64,000 bases of DNA from NCBI GenBank assembly GCA_036346395.1, contig CM070596.1, positions 3,410,001 to 3,474,000 of the forward strand, written 5' to 3'. Below the pieces are notes generated by a model. That model made no database searches, had not been told where the DNA came from, and worked only from the letters and a program-made list of their open reading frames with translations. A program made the translations under genes and the position numbers. Positions 11,289-23,859 of this stretch are shown here, one piece after another. Positions within the stretch are counted from its first letter, which is position 1. Every line of letters starts with the position of its first letter. Source of the stretch: Hsuehochloa calcarea. Taxonomy: Eukaryota > Streptophyta > Magnoliopsida > Poales > Poaceae.

Positions 11289-13045
11289 TGTTGGACGAAA
11301 AGGCGACTAGAGAGGGGGGGGGGTGAATAGGAGTACGCTCACTTTTCACAAATAATGGATTCAACACAAATTTCACTCCAGTAGCTATGGAAGCTATGAA
11401 GATCAGTATATTAGTACAGCGGAAGATTAATATTGAATCCAATATAAACCACTAAGCAATACGACAAAATCAACAAAGATTAAAGGAAATCAATGCACTG
11501 GCGGTTGGACCGATGACTTACCGGTCTGACCGGTGACTCTGACCGGTCTGACCGCCGGCCTGAAGAACAGAACAGAGAGCCCCGATGACGAAGTTGTAAA
11601 TAGATGAAACTTTTGATCTACAACTCCAAACTTGATGAAACTTGGAACACACCTTCTCTATGATATCAGAAACCTATTCCAATCAAAGATTGTGATAATT
11701 CTTAGAAGAATAGCGATCCTTTTTCGTTTGATTAAAGAAGGGTTCAAAATCGGATCAAAACAAAAACTTGATCCAAAATCTTGCTCGTGGGTAATTGATG
11801 ATCAAGATGATCCTAGGTATGTACCCACATGTCACAAAAGCTATATCACGTGGAGAATTCAATAAAAAAACTCGCGGATCAAAGAAACACTCAAAATCAT
11901 CAAATATAGAGAAAGAACGCAATGAGACAAAACATGATCAAACTTTTCTTTGATTGATTTGATATGATATGGGCTTACAGCCTCTCCATCAATGGAGAAC
12001 AATGCTTAATCCAAGAGCACAAAAATCACATCAAAATCTCTAGAACCCTAGCCTCCACAAAAGCTCTCCCTAAGAAAATTAGGGTTTACAAAAATAGCAA
12101 AAGAGGCTAAGTAGAGGTGCATCCACCTCCCTCCCCTATTTATAGTGGAGGCTTAGACCTTCTATAAGTTTGACTCAATTGGGCTCCCGTTAAGGCCCAA
12201 AACAAACGGGACGCATACGCACGCATTTTAATGCGCTGTCTTTAACACATCTTGACCTAACTAGCAACACCTTGCGCCATCTTGCGCCTTGGATTAGCCA
12301 ATAGGTCATCCTTGTCCATCTTGCATCACGCTTGAGTACATTGACCTCACCCGGCATCATCGATCATTTTGGACCTCAGCTCTCCAAGCCTAGTCCGATC
12401 ATCCTCGCCGTTGACCGTCGTTGACCACCAAGCAACCTGCACAACAATAGACAAGTAAACCGAGTTTGGGAATAAATTCTTCACAACTTGACCCATGTTA
12501 GTCAAAACATGCATCATGCAACATATATGCCCTGAAACTCATGACTTTAACCTAACAACCGAATATCATCGCCACGACGGGCGACGATCCAAGTGAAAAC
12601 CGGTCAGACCGCTCCTAGGGCCGGTCTGACCGCCCACCCTGGCCTGTCTGACTGCCACCTATTGGCCGATTAGACCGCCTGCAAAGACTTAGCCGAATTT
12701 CCTATCTGGAAAACCGAAACCTACTGGAAATTTCAAACCAATAGAACTTTTGACTGGAGACTCCAAAAATTATGGGACCAAGTGCAATAGAATCTCCTCT
12801 CTTGCCTACACCCTCTATTTTTGGCCCAGCTCAATCCACACTTTCTGAAGTTGTTCGGTCCGACCGACGCTATGGTCGGTCGGACCGATCTTGGACCGGT
12901 CCGACCGCCGCCCTGGCCAGTTAGACTGCCTGAGACCTGATAGTCCTGAAATTTTGCCGAAAACACGTGAAACAACAAACCGTTAATGCCATTGCCAATT
13001 GTCACATCATCATAAGATCTGGAGCATATCCCCATGATATCCACA
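11289..13045. repeat. Solo LTR with perfect 5-bp target duplication
   Basis: A 1757-bp insert begins TGTTGGACGAAAAGG and ends ATATCCACA. It is flanked by AAGCT at 11284-11288 and 13046-13050. Removing it and one AAGCT leaves the chromodomain reading frame continuous, which fixes both ends. It carries the GACTAGAG..GGGGTGAATAG block shared with the LTR at 21086 and three clusters of CCGGTCTGACCG-type words (about 11505-11570, 12598-12680, 12850-12930). The direction of the parent element is probably minus, because in grass elements the reverse complement of this start normally precedes the primer site. Confidence 0.87.
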
Positions 13046-13136
13046 AAGCTGCTACTTGGGAGGATGCATATTTCATATCACAGATCTTTCTAGGCTTCCA
13101 TTCTTGAGGCAAGAATGTTTTGGAGGAGGAAGGGAG

Positions 13137-13571
13137 TGTCAGGAGCTGAAGAAAAGGGAGCTCCCGAACTGAAGTCTGTGGCATTGAAGACACGACAACG
13201 ATTTTAGTACACTGAAGCGTTATCACAGGGAAGCACCAGGAGGCGTTGGATGAAGCGTTATGAGGATCTAATGGTCGTAGAGCCAGGCATTAATCTGTGT
13301 AGCTGGTTGCACACTAAGCACTGTTGCGCGTTTAGTAATTATAGCTTAAGAACACTTAGCTTAATTCAGTTTAACAACTCAGCAGTATATAAGCTAGCTG
13401 GAGTCTTGTAAGGCATTATTTTGGATCATATTGCAAAAAAGCAAACCCTAGTCGCCTCATTTCTCATTCACATCTACAATTCTCTGTTATTCCCCATCTG
13501 ATTTCATTCTTGTTAGAGCAATCTTGCGGTCGATATTTGTAAATCTTGACATGATCCATCTTCCTTTCACA
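13137..13571 (+). repeat. 3' LTR of the chromovirus fragment
   Basis: It starts TGTCAGGAGC right after the polypurine tract and ends near TTTCACA. It contains a TATATAAG promoter-like box near 13386. Its length of about 435 bp is normal for small chromoviruses. The right end is set by the CA dinucleotide and is approximate because no partner LTR is present. Confidence 0.68.
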
Positions 13572-14590
13572 TGAACAGGAGCTGGATGGGACGGCCGGAT
13601 CTGGATGGGATTACACGAACCAAAAATATCACACCGACGATGTCGAGCTGAGGAGATATAGAATCATCGTTGTAGAGCCGCAAGCTGGCGGTGGATGAAG
13701 AAGGGGAAGGTCGCCGGCCTCCGCTTGCTGCCTTGCCGGCGAGGAGGACGTCAGATCTGGATTCCTGAAGCTGGAGGGGACGCTAGATCCGAGTAGGCAC
13801 GCGTGCGCTCCAGCCCACGGGATCTGGCCGTTGCTGCCGCCCTCCACCACGCCAGATTTGGCCACCGCCGCCGCCTCGTCGATCACCGGTCGTCGCCGCA
13901 GGGGAGAAATGGAGAGTTGAGAGTCGAGAGAGAGCATAGAGATAGATCTAGTATACAAAAGGAACTTTGCTTGGTGAGCGCCTTCACGTGAGGCCCTCCC
14001 TATCAGCCGCTGATTCCCTTCTCATCAACAAAATCAACAGTTGATGGGTAGAATCTTACGCGATGCCCTTCTATCAGATTTTCTTCACTAGTATACGGTT
14101 GGGTGGTATAACACATGCATACGCTGCACTTCGCCAGCACGAATACCGGAGTAAGATCAACGATGCACAATGTACAAGTAACTCCTTCTATACGTGGGAA
14201 AACGGCTTTCAAAGTTTTTCCTTGGTTTTGCATTACATGTTGCACACTTGCACAGTACCATGATATCCTCCTCTTTATTGTTAGCCTCCCTTAGCTGTAC
14301 GATGCAGCATGTAGCCGAGACAGGCCCCGATCCGCCGATCTGTTAACGACCGTCCATTTGGACTTGGACGTAAACGATTTGATGGCAAATTTATTAGCTG
14401 CAATCCAGCCATGTGTGCCCATTACTCCCTAGTCCGTACCCCCCAACTGTTTCGACGCGGGAGCCACTGACCCTGACACTCAAGACCCACACGTCAGTGG
14501 AGTCCACCATATGCACATGCCATATACTCGTCTGGTTCTCTTCTTCTCCATCACTTCACCCCCGTCTCCTCCTCCCGCAAGGCCGCAACC
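13572..14590. other. Intergenic region upstream of the DUF829 gene
   Basis: A GC-rich stretch (13600-13960) with CCGCCGCC words and open frames on both strands resembles a decayed exon or 5' leader, but I recognise no protein. The part nearest the gene (14410-14590) is pyrimidine-rich (TCCTCCTCCC), as is common in grass 5' leaders. Confidence 0.4.
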
Positions 14591-17500
14591 ATGGCGGCCT
14601 CCTCCGTCCGGCTCCTCTCCGCCGCCGCTGCGGCAGCGCGCCGCTGCGCAGACTTCCGCCACGCGCCCATCGCCTGCTCCCTATCCTTCCCCCGCGACCC
14701 GCACCACCTCCCGTCCCTCCGCGGCCGCGCTTCCTTCTCCTCCCTCTCCCTCCCCTCATCCTCCCCGAACTCCCCCGCCCCCTTCAACCTCCTCCCGCCC
14801 GACTCCGATCCCTTCATACAGTGGGACCCTCCCCCGTCGGACTCCGCCTCGCCGCTCGGCGGCGGCGGGGCTGGCGAGGGCCCCACGCTGGTCGTGCTGC
14901 TCGGCTGGCTCGGCGCGCGGCAGAAGCACCTGCGGAGGTACGCCGACCTCTACCGCGAGCGCGGGGTCGGCTCGGTGCGGTTCGTGGTGCCCGTGCGCGA
15001 GCTCGTGGGGCTCGACCTCGGCCGCCGCGTCGAGCGCAGGGTCGCCGACCTCGCCGCCGAGATCGCCGCCTGGTGCGACGCGGACCGCCGCCGCACGCTC
15101 CTCTTCCACACGTTCAGCAACACCGGATGGCTCGCGTACGGAAACTAAATCCTCATTTCTCTCTTTAAACACTTCGATTATGTTCCTTGTGTACTACTTT
15201 TTTCTCCCCGGTAGAAATTGAGTGTTTCAAACCGGATAAAAAGTTTATAACGCAGTTTAGTTACGTATGCATGGGTTGGTCCTTAGATTCCACACTGACA
15301 TTGGTGCGCTTGCATGTGGTGCCGCATGTTTTTGTTGTGACATTTTGGTTTGTTACGTGTGGTTGGTGGATAAAACGTGCTTGTTTGATTGAGTGGGCGT
15401 GCCATTATCCGAAGAGATCACGAGTTAGGAAAGGGAAATAATTTTCTGTACAGAGGTACGGGATCCGTTGCTAGTTGGGGAAACTAAATGGTTGTGCACT
15501 TGTGCTAGCATGCTTTGGAGAAGCTCTTAATTGCTTCTCCATGGTATGTGTTTCCACTTTCCAGTGGTCAATAATTAGGAGAAATGGTAAGAGTGAGCAG
15601 AAATAATTGGATTCGGGTAATTTGTTGAAGAACACAACATATATGCCATTGGTGGATCCGTGGACGAGTAGGTTGGATAAACAGAGCAGAGAACGGAGAA
15701 CAGCATGATCTTGGTGTTGTGTGCTGAGTCACCTCTATCTTTGTGACCTTCACATTGTTTCTGTGTTCATGCTTTCTGTTTCCTTATAGTGATCAGGTCT
15801 GGATCAACAGTGTTGTGATCGCTGGCACAAGGTGCTGAACTACATTCATGGTTGATTTGGTTGTTGTTGTTCTGTTTGGTGCCACCTAATCGAGAAAATG
15901 CTTTGTCAGTGGAGTTCATTTTCGGGGATCTTGTTAATCTAGCTTCATGTCCAATAGTTTCAAGTGAAAATTCGTTGCATGTAGTTAAGGATAGTTTTTC
16001 ATTTCCATCTTACTCAAAACCCTAGTGGAAGTGGAGCTCTTATTTGATTCTTCAATATTTTTTAATCTGATGTTCATGCCTTTGACTTAACTGTGTATAC
16101 ATGACCATTGCTTTTAATTTCATTGCAGCTATGGTGCGGTACTTGAGAATCTACAAACAAGGGCTGATTTAATTGAGAGGATAAGGGGGTGTGTTGTAGA
16201 CTCTGCACCAGTTCTGGAGATAAGACCCGAGGTTTGTTTGACCGACTTTTTTTTTCTGAATCGCTTACACTTGATATAAGCCTTTAACTTGTAGCGGCAA
16301 ATGCTGCAATGCCTTCCCATTTTAGCCTGTGGGAAATTTTTATTTGGGACATTCCAGTATCCTAACCTATTACTGTACCTAGAATGGTTTGTCTTCGTTT
16401 TCCATGCAAACATACTTACACACTTTGGAGTTTCTCATAGATATGCTAAACTCAGGTCTGGGCTGCTGGATTCTCTGCTGCCATGTTGAAGAAAAACACT
16501 TCCTTGACAGGACCTTCAGCTGAATCTCCTGATGGATCTACTTCGAATGGCAACAAAGTTAGCTCTGATGTGACGAGGCCACTGTGGTGTGAAACTTTTC
16601 TTCTGTCAACTCTACAGAAATTTTTTGAGTTTGTCCTTCACCTACCTGACGTAAACCAGTAAGTCCATTCACCATTGTTAATTAATGCTCTGGTTATGTG
16701 GTATTGACAGCCCACATCTTTGTACCTAGTAAAACCAATCAAGGTGTATACATTGAAATTACCATGGCTATTCTTTTTAGCCTTGAAGTTCTGTACTTGA
16801 AGCATTCCATTTCACGGTGGTATTTAAAATACATAAAGGAAATGCAGTAGCATGTTCACTGTAACGAAAGTAAGGCTGTATGATTGCCTCTTACCAAATG
16901 TTTCTTCATACATCCTGAAACTTGGGTTATCTAGAGGGAAAGATGCATAAATGCAATTTTTTTGTATTTTCATTGCATACATTTAATGAGATTGATCTAA
17001 TACTATCTAAACCCAAAGAAACTAGATTCTCCTTTCAGTTCTAGATTTCCTTTTCAAATGGATGTTGAATATTGTCTCATGTTTACAATGGAGTAGTTGT
17101 GAACTCTTTGGCAAATTAAACCATGATGGCTCACCATACCAATATATATCTCGTGTGCAAATTATATTGACATGGAGGATTACCATAACACTATAGTTCT
17201 CCACTTCTCCATGTCATCATAATTACATGGTAAACTAGCTCATGATCACTGTGAGTGACTATGGTTCATTTTAGTGAGACGCATGTCATGGTGTTATTTT
17301 TTCTCCATTTTCGTCCAGTCATTGTTGATTCATCTTAAATCCTTTTTCTTGTAGATTTCAAAACAACCAGTTTTCATTCCCCAACACATTTACCATAGAA
17401 ATGCATCTGATGGTTCTTTGTTACCTGATTTTTTTTTGCCCCCCTTGCTGGTCATCTTTCAGGAGACTACACAAGGTTCTCTCGGTTCTTTCAGAGAAGC

Positions 17501-17721
17501 AGCCTTCCTGTCCCCAGTTTTATCTGTACAGCTCAGCCGATAGAGTAATACCCGCCGAATGTGTAGAGAGCTTCATCAACATGCAGAAATCATTAGGGCG
17601 GAGTGTATTCGCCCACGATTTTGTCTCATCACCTCATGTGGACCACTACAGGAGCTTCCCCCATCTGTACTCAGCTAAGATTGACGAGTTTCTGAAGATT
17701 TGCTCCCCAGTTAGAGTATGA
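14591..17721 (+). CDS. DUF829/TMEM53-like alpha/beta-hydrolase-fold protein, four exons
   Basis: Exons by splice consensus and frame are 14591-15135, 16129-16231, 16456-16658 and 17463-17721, giving 369 codons plus a TGA stop. All introns are GT-AG and phases agree. The start ATG sits in ACCATGG. Residues 1-60 are rich in Ala, Ser and Arg with few acids, so an organelle transit peptide is possible. The DUF829 domain starts at about 99 (LVVLLGWLGA). The nucleophile elbow is HTFSNTGW with Ser176. The acid is Asp310 (SSADRVIP) and the histidine is in PHVDH (His342 or His345). Family members are predicted hydrolases, some membrane-associated; the substrate is unknown. The gene is intact and has no transposon in its exons. 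Confidence 0.93.
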
Positions 17722-17863
17722 CCAGTCTTTGACTAACAAAGCAGTTGAACAACCTTTTATTTGATTTAGTGTTTTCGTGCTTTAGGTACTGTTATATTAC
17801 CTTGAGAGGTTTGATCCATGGAATATTTGTCACTTGAACTTGCTGAAGCCTTAGGATGCAATT

Positions 17864-18604
17864 TGTCGTAGGGGCGGCCCACCGGCCCCAACGACTGGGT
17901 GAAGACCACAGAGAGTCCTCCGAAGGCTAAGGCCGGAGGCGCGACTAGTGGTCTCCGGAGGGTACCAAGTATACCCTCGGGGAGGCCCCAAAAGAGGCGC
18001 GAGGGCCACCGGAAGGCTCTCGAGGGCTACAGGCAGAAGGCACACTTCACCTCCCCTCCCCAAAGGGTACAGCGGGTACCCTCGGGAAGGCCGAAGGGTA
18101 CGGAAAGGCGGCCGAACCCCTCGGGTCTAGGAACGAGGAGGCCCCGAGATTCTCGCCAGGCCACCGTGAGCACCGAAGGGGCGTCGGTGCGGCACGGGAG
18201 CACCCAAAGACGGCAAAGAGAACCCGATGCGGACGGCGAAGGAGAGGAGTACTAGTGGACAGCGCGTACCAGTTGGATGGACCAGGTCCAAGAGGGTCAA
18301 CCATAGCTAAAGGCTACGTGTAGGAAGAGGAAAAACCCATACGGCCCCTACGGGCATAGGGTTTTTTAGAGGTAGAACTGTAATCTCGTGTAAACTGGTC
18401 GGAAGGCTATAAATAGCCGTATTTCCATGTAATAGAGGACCTTTTTCCAAGACAATTAATATACATTTATTCCTTTTGACATCGTTCCCCTTTTCCGAAG
18501 ATCCCCAGGTTCCCCTCGTCGTAATCGGAGTCTTCCGAAGATCCCCAGGTTCTCGTCGTAATCGGAGTCCCCTTTCTTATACTGTCTGGTTTTTTTGTAC
18601 GACA
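17864..18604. repeat. Solo LTR, GC-rich TGTCGTA family
   Basis: The 741-bp unit begins TGTCGTAGGGGCGGCCCACC and ends TTGTACGACA, giving 7-bp terminal inverted repeats (TGTCGTA/TACGACA). Flanks are CAATT (17859-17863) and CACTT (18605-18609), four of five identical. A CTATAAATAG box (about 18407-18416) suggests transcription on the plus strand. The first 350 bp are degenerate GGCC/GAAGGGTAC-type repeats. A ~36-bp word (TTCCGAAGATCCCCAGGTT onward) is duplicated near 18495 and 18533. Confidence 0.87.
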
Positions 18605-18773
18605 CACTTACTACTAGGCGCAAAAAAGAGATATTGAAGAATGGAGGCAGTAGAACACCTAAATTTTTTTTATCTGTTCAAACAATTAATAAATACGATT
18701 TCTTTCGGCCGTCTATCCTAGACTCTAGGAGAGGGAGTAGTAATTTGCAGGCTAGGTTGTAGTATCGCATTGT
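18605..18773. other. Short unique spacer between two LTRs
   Basis: No gene is visible. An AT-rich stretch lies around 18660-18710. It is the original host or older repeat sequence between two independent insertions of the same LTR family. Confidence 0.4.
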
Positions 18774-19205
18774 AATCTTGTCGTAGGAGCGCCCACTGAC
18801 CCACTGATCCGACGAGCCTTTGGGAAGGCCCCGATGGGTGCACGAAGGCTCACGAGGGTTGAGAACCGGTGGCGCAACGTGGAGCCCCGAGGGTACGAAG
18901 TACGCCTTCGAGAAGACCCCGAAGGGCACACGAAGGCCAACGAGGGCCGAGGGCCGGAGGCGCGACTAGGGGCTCTCGAAGGTACCAAGTACGTCTTCGG
19001 GAAAGCTCTGAAGGGTGCGCAAAGGCCACTTGGAGGCCTCCAAGGGTCACTGGCTGAGGGCGCACCTCACCTCCTCTCTCCCGAAGGGTACCGTGTGTAC
19101 TTTCGAGAGGGCTGGAGGGTGCGGGGAGATGGCTGAGCACCACACATCCAGGAGCGAGGAGGACCTTGGGACCCTTGCCCGAGGCCACCTCGTGAGCACC
19201 GAAGG

Positions 19206-20559
19206 TGTAGGGATACGGGTAGGCTACGCTAGCTAACAAATAAAAAAATTCTACCACGTAAATCAGGATACCATGCAAGCAAGAGATCATATATCGTTAC
19301 CACCAGACGTGTAGTGCAGCGGAAGAAGAGTTGGAGCAGCCGGATCCAACGTAGAACGCGTCAATGTAGTGGTCGTAGTCGATCGTCCAGCGTCCTTGTC
19401 GCCGATCGTCCTCGAGCGCGACAACAATCGCAGTAGCGCCTCTACCGTATCCACACATCCAGGGATAGAACACCATATGCCGGTGTGCTAGCACCAACTC
19501 GCACGGTAGGTCTCTCAAGAAGATGGCGGCTAGGATTTCGGTGGAGCAACTCACGTCAAATGTATCTCGTATTCTATATCACAACAGTCTCATGCATCTC
19601 TTTATATAGTGTCTATGATGGATCCTATCCGAACACGTTAGTTCCAACCTGTTAAGTGTGTGACTCGGTAGGTTCATGCGTAATCGGTTGTGACTTGGAA
19701 ACCTTTTTTCGATCACGAGTCATTAGCGGCTTTTAGCAGGACACAACGATTCTCGAATGCACGTAAATTACATCGGACGAATCTTAATGCAATATAATCT
19801 ACGAGTAGTTCCTTATCACTTAAGACTAGCTTGTATCTCTATACGACCAGCTCATATTTAGCTATAATCAGTTCGTAACTCCTTACGACAGGTTACAACC
19901 AGTTAGTGATCATGTTCGAGTAGACTACGACAAGCTCGTATCTCCATACGATTAGTCCGTATCTGTTCGAACTAAAAGACCTGCTCGTGTATTCTCCCTT
20001 CGCTTCACGATATCCGGTTTGAACTCCATATGCGATATTATGTCATCCATAGACTGCTTAATACTTTCTCGATCAAGTGATGGATAACATCATGTTGTCG
20101 AACTCTTCGACCACTAGTGGCACAACCATGCACTTTCTTTATCTAACCACATCAAGGGGCCTAGAGATATCTCTCCTGTTATGTTAAGAGGGGCAAATTC
20201 TATATCCGACCAGTCACATTTCTCCACATATTTCATAGCATACCTGAAAGCTACCTTGATAACTATCCAGTTACGGAGTAGCGTTTGGCAACCCCAAAGT
20301 GTACTATTACACGTGTAGAAAATTATGCTGATTTCAGGTCTAAGGATCATACATCATCATTGCTTGAGACCAACTGATGATATATAAAATCATAACAATC
20401 TCAATAATGTATCAAAGTGGGTCAATCCAACACCATGTTCTCCAACATGTGTTCATATTATTGATTTGATATCCCTATATCATTACCGATGAAATATGGT
20501 CATCAATCAATACATGTGTTGGTCGATAGAGTCACTAGTGTTTCGACCAGTGATATCTC
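19206..20559 (-). repeat. Left (3') LTR of the minus-strand element
   Basis: It matches the right LTR from TGTAGGGATAC through GAGTCACTAGTGTTTCGACCAGTGA. It holds about 370 bp (about 20000-20460) that the right copy lacks between GTTCGAACT and TTGATTTGATAT. Similarity stops at about 20556, so the inner ~80 bp are missing or replaced. Several TACGACCAG/TACGACAAG words occur at about 19840-19960. Confidence 0.8.
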
Positions 20560-21085
20560 ATTCTGCAACTCATGAGTTGCAGAAGTAGCCTCCTGAAGCT
20601 TCTTCAGCAGGTCCGCAGTGGCTTTGGCAGCAACAACTTCTTCCACCACAGGGATAGTGGTCGATCCTTCAACCACTTCCGTTGACGTTCCTTTAACTGC
20701 TGAAGAAGTTGTAGCGGGCTTTTTGATAGAAGTGTCCTTTGGATTGGAGAAGTCGGTCTAAGACGACAAAAGAAAAACCATTCAAGATTGTAGAAAGCAA
20801 AATGTAAATGTTGTTCTTATGCTTTTGACTTTTTACATACTTTGATTCTTTGGTCTTGATCTTGAATTTAGAAGAAACCTTCCCGATGGAAGATTTCTTT
20901 TGCTTCTTCTCATCGACCACATCTGGTCGATGTTCGAGTTGAGGGATATGGGTCGCTACGACCACATCTGGTCGTAGGACTTGAGCGAGAATTGCCGCTC
21001 CTTGAGCCTCCTAACTCTCCTGATGACCGAGACCTGTCTTGACCACCCCAAGAGCAGTACTTCCCTCAACCACGGGCCCTGCTAG
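20560..21085 (-). pseudogene. Internal coding remnant of the minus-strand element
   Basis: A minus frame at 20693-20965 reads a Lys/Ser-rich segment with EKKQKKSSIGKVSSKF. I recognise no domain. It lies downstream, in transcription order, of the PF04195-like ORF and probably belongs to the same gag-like gene, separated from it by the nested LTR. The dyad CTACGACCA..TGGTCGTAG lies at about 20957-20977. Confidence 0.5.
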
Positions 21086-22280
21086 TGTAAGATCGAGGTG
21101 GCCGACTAGAGGGGGGGTGAATAGGCAGTTTAAAAAATTCCTTTTGCGCTAAACCAATATATAATGCGGAATCTAATAACAATTGGTTTTGCACAATTAA
21201 AACATAAATCAACCAGGCTCAACTAAGTGCACTAACAATACAAGGAAGCAATCACACAATGATATATAAGCAATTAAAGCATGTAATGTAAATTGCTCAA
21301 AGTAAAGCACAAGTAAAAACGAGATGGACACAATTATGTTTTACCGTGGTGTTCGGAGACTTGCCGGTCTCCCCTAATCCACGTTGAGATAAGCCCAACC
21401 ACGTTGGACCGGCTCCACTAATTAAGCCAACACCTCCGAGGTAAGTCCAACACTTGGACCGGTTCCAAACCGAACTAACACCTCGCTCCACTATGGTTGC
21501 TCTTCCTCCACTCCGGAGATGGCGAGCACCAAACCACTCACAAACACGCCGGGCCTTCTCACAAGCTTCTTGAGAAGATCACCGTGCACGACGCCTCCAC
21601 GCCATCTAGGTGTCGGTAAACACCAAGAGAAACAATCTCAACTTTCACTTGAACTAATCAAGTGTCAAATGCTCACGTGGATACACAATCCACTACCTAA
21701 GGCAACACATGCACTTAGGGTTTGCTCTCCAAGCTCACCAAGTGCAACACATGCACATAAGAGAGGTGAGGCTTGCTCTTAGATCAAAGAATGAGTATAG
21801 CACTCAACAATAGCACCAGCAACCTCTCCCAACCGGCCAAGGTGGGTATTTATACCCCACACACAAAAACTAGCCGTTGGAAGCAAAGTTCCAGAGAAAA
21901 TCAGGGAAATCGGAAGTTCCGCCATGTATCGGCCGGAACTACCGCACTTGAGCGACAAGCACAATAACGGCTATATCAGAAGAGAAACTAGCCGTTGGAA
22001 ATTGAGAGCGGAACTTCCGCCAACCAAAATGCGGAAGTTCCTATTTTCGGAAGTTCCTCACATATCATTGCGGAACTACCGCACTTCCAGAAATTTGGCT
22101 AAGTCCCAAAAGGGGTGCTCTCTGGAAAAAATATTCCGCTAAATTTTCGGAGCTACCGATAATCGGAAGTTCCTCCCATTACATTGCGGAACTTCCGATA
22201 ATAGGAAGTTCCGCCCATCACATTGCAGAACCACCGATTATCCTGACAAACACAGCAATGGCTTTTTCAACAACTTCAAT

Positions 22281-22620
22281 TGCAAAACACATTTACCAAT
22301 TGATAAGCCATGCCGACAAGGATCAATAGCAAGATTTCTAACAAGTTGCAAAACACATTTACCAACTTTTAGAATCATACCACAAGGAAAAAAGTTACAT
22401 GGACTTACACTATTTGCAAAACACATTTACAAACTTAAGTCACATGCTACAAGAAAACAAACATGAGCATCAACTATTTGCAAAACACATTCGCAAATAA
22501 CAGCATCATGCCACAAGGCTAAGGTGCATGGACTTCAACCATTTGCAAAACATAGTCCCACGCTACAAAGATAAAATGCATGAGCATCAATCATTTGCAA
22601 AACACATTCGCAAATAATAG
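22281..22620. repeat. ~65-bp tandem repeat, six units
   Basis: The word TTGCAAAACACATT or its close variant recurs at about 22281, 22347, 22414, 22479, 22543 and 22595, with CCACAAG/CTACAAG and CATGAGCATCA words between. Spacing is 52-67 bp. It lies inside the nested LTR. Confidence 0.8.
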
Positions 22621-23263
22621 CTCCATGCATGGATGAGCTAGAGCAAACATAATGAGCTATCAATACATGACTAACTCAAACTACTAGTTAAGACCCCTCT
22701 TAATAGTACGGCAATCCTATACTAGCAATCCGGTCTATCACCCAAACACCGAGACCGGTAAAAGAATAGGAACTCGTCCTTAGCCCTAGCTAGTCATACC
22801 TTTGCCTTGCACTATCTTGAAGCTTGATGACGCACACCATCACTTCAAGTCCGGGTCAATTACTTGACATGCATCAACTCATGATGCACTCTTGACTTGA
22901 TGATCAACTCATGATCATCTCTTCTTCTTGAACATCATCGACACACGATGAATTCTTTTTCTTCAAGCTCTTCACGCACATCAACACATGTTGCATCCTT
23001 TTCTTGAATCTTGACTTGATGATCAACTCATGATCATCCCAAGTCTTCATTATCCTGGAACATAACCTATATATCCAACTCATGAAAAATGTTAGTTCCA
23101 AAATATAATTATCATTAATTATCACACCATACCATTAACTCATAATGGTGGGACAAGATACTCAATCTTTCCCTCTTTGGTAATTGATGATAACCATTTC
23201 GATTGCACATAAATTGAATTGATAATTGTAACAATATGAGTGTATATATAAAAACTACACAAG

Positions 23264-23329
<66 letters not shown>

Positions 23330-23330
23330 T
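23264..23330. repeat. TA dinucleotide microsatellite
   Basis: About 30 uninterrupted AT/TA units inside the nested LTR. Open frames across it that translate as alternating Ile and Tyr are artefacts of the dinucleotide. Confidence 0.95.
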
Positions 23331-23859
23331 CACAACACGAGTATGTGAGAACTACACAAGTTCTTCATACTCAAATCATGAATATACAAAACTACACAAG
23401 TTTTGTATACTCAATCGGATATATTTTCAAAGTAAAGATCCCACATATGTGTGGAAGATGGAATATGGATTAATACTAATGAAACCACAAAATATAGCGT
23501 GAGCTCTCCCTAAATGTGTGCATACACAAATGTGTAATAAGATCATATGCACATATTCAAGTTTAACTTATGGTTGAGTTCAACCTATATTTTGGATCCG
23601 AGGAATGCAACAATATATAAGATTAAGATGTCGATTGCATACCTCGTTGAATTTCACATTTATATCCAAATGAGACTACACAAAATAATACTAGACAAAA
23701 GAGTTAGTCTCATATTTAGATTTGTCATTAATCACCAAAACATTCCATTAACTCATAATGGCGAGTCTAGATCCTTTAGCTGGCGCAGCAGTTTCTTTCA
23801 CAAAAGACATAAAGCTCTTCCAGTTATCCTTTTCTAGTCGCTTAAGAAAACCACAAGAG

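Larger units (their letters stand above)
9930..13571 (+). mobile_element. 3' fragment of a Ty3/gypsy chromovirus (Reina-like), interrupted
   Basis: It retains the end of RNase H/linker, integrase, a chromodomain-like C-terminus and a 3' LTR. The 5' LTR, gag, protease and reverse transcriptase are missing. The C-terminus (QLKKHIGP, ILERR, VVQWSIHW) resembles the Reina-type chromoviruses of grasses. The chromodomain is cut at 11288 by a solo LTR and resumes at 13051 with ATWEDAYF. Confidence 0.82.
21086..23742. repeat. Nested LTR (probably solo) with several internal tandem arrays
   Basis: On the plus strand it begins TGTAAGATCGAGG and ends near CACCAAAACA. On the minus strand it would read TGTTTTGGTGATTAATGAC... 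and finish GATCTTACA, the layout of a large grass gypsy LTR. Inside are CGGAAGTTCC-type words (21905-22235), a ~65-bp tandem repeat (22281-22620), a duplicated GACTTGATGATCAACTCATG word (about 22890 and 23012) and a long TA microsatellite. No clear target duplication is visible, so both ends, especially the right one, are approximate. Confidence 0.65.

Noticed and set aside
14413..15221. Several long open frames overlapping the first DUF829 exon in other frames and on the minus strand
   Set aside because: High GC removes stops; the frame starting at 14591 alone joins in phase to downstream exons and carries the family motifs.
17899..18255. Open frames in the GC-rich LTRs (also 18834-19290 and 37223-37787)
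   Set aside because: Arg/Gly/Pro-rich frames in repeats without stops because of composition; they do not persist between LTR copies.
22281..22620. Regularly spaced repeats resembling a CRISPR array
   Set aside because: Repeats and spacers are both degenerate, lie in a plant LTR and have no cas context.
23115..23502. Open frames translating as alternating Ile-Tyr on both strands
   Set aside because: They only translate the TA microsatellite at 23264-23330.
21081..23769. GCTAG/TCTAG as a target duplication of the nested LTR
   Set aside because: The right-hand word is displaced from any CA terminus and four-of-five matches are weak; ends left approximate.
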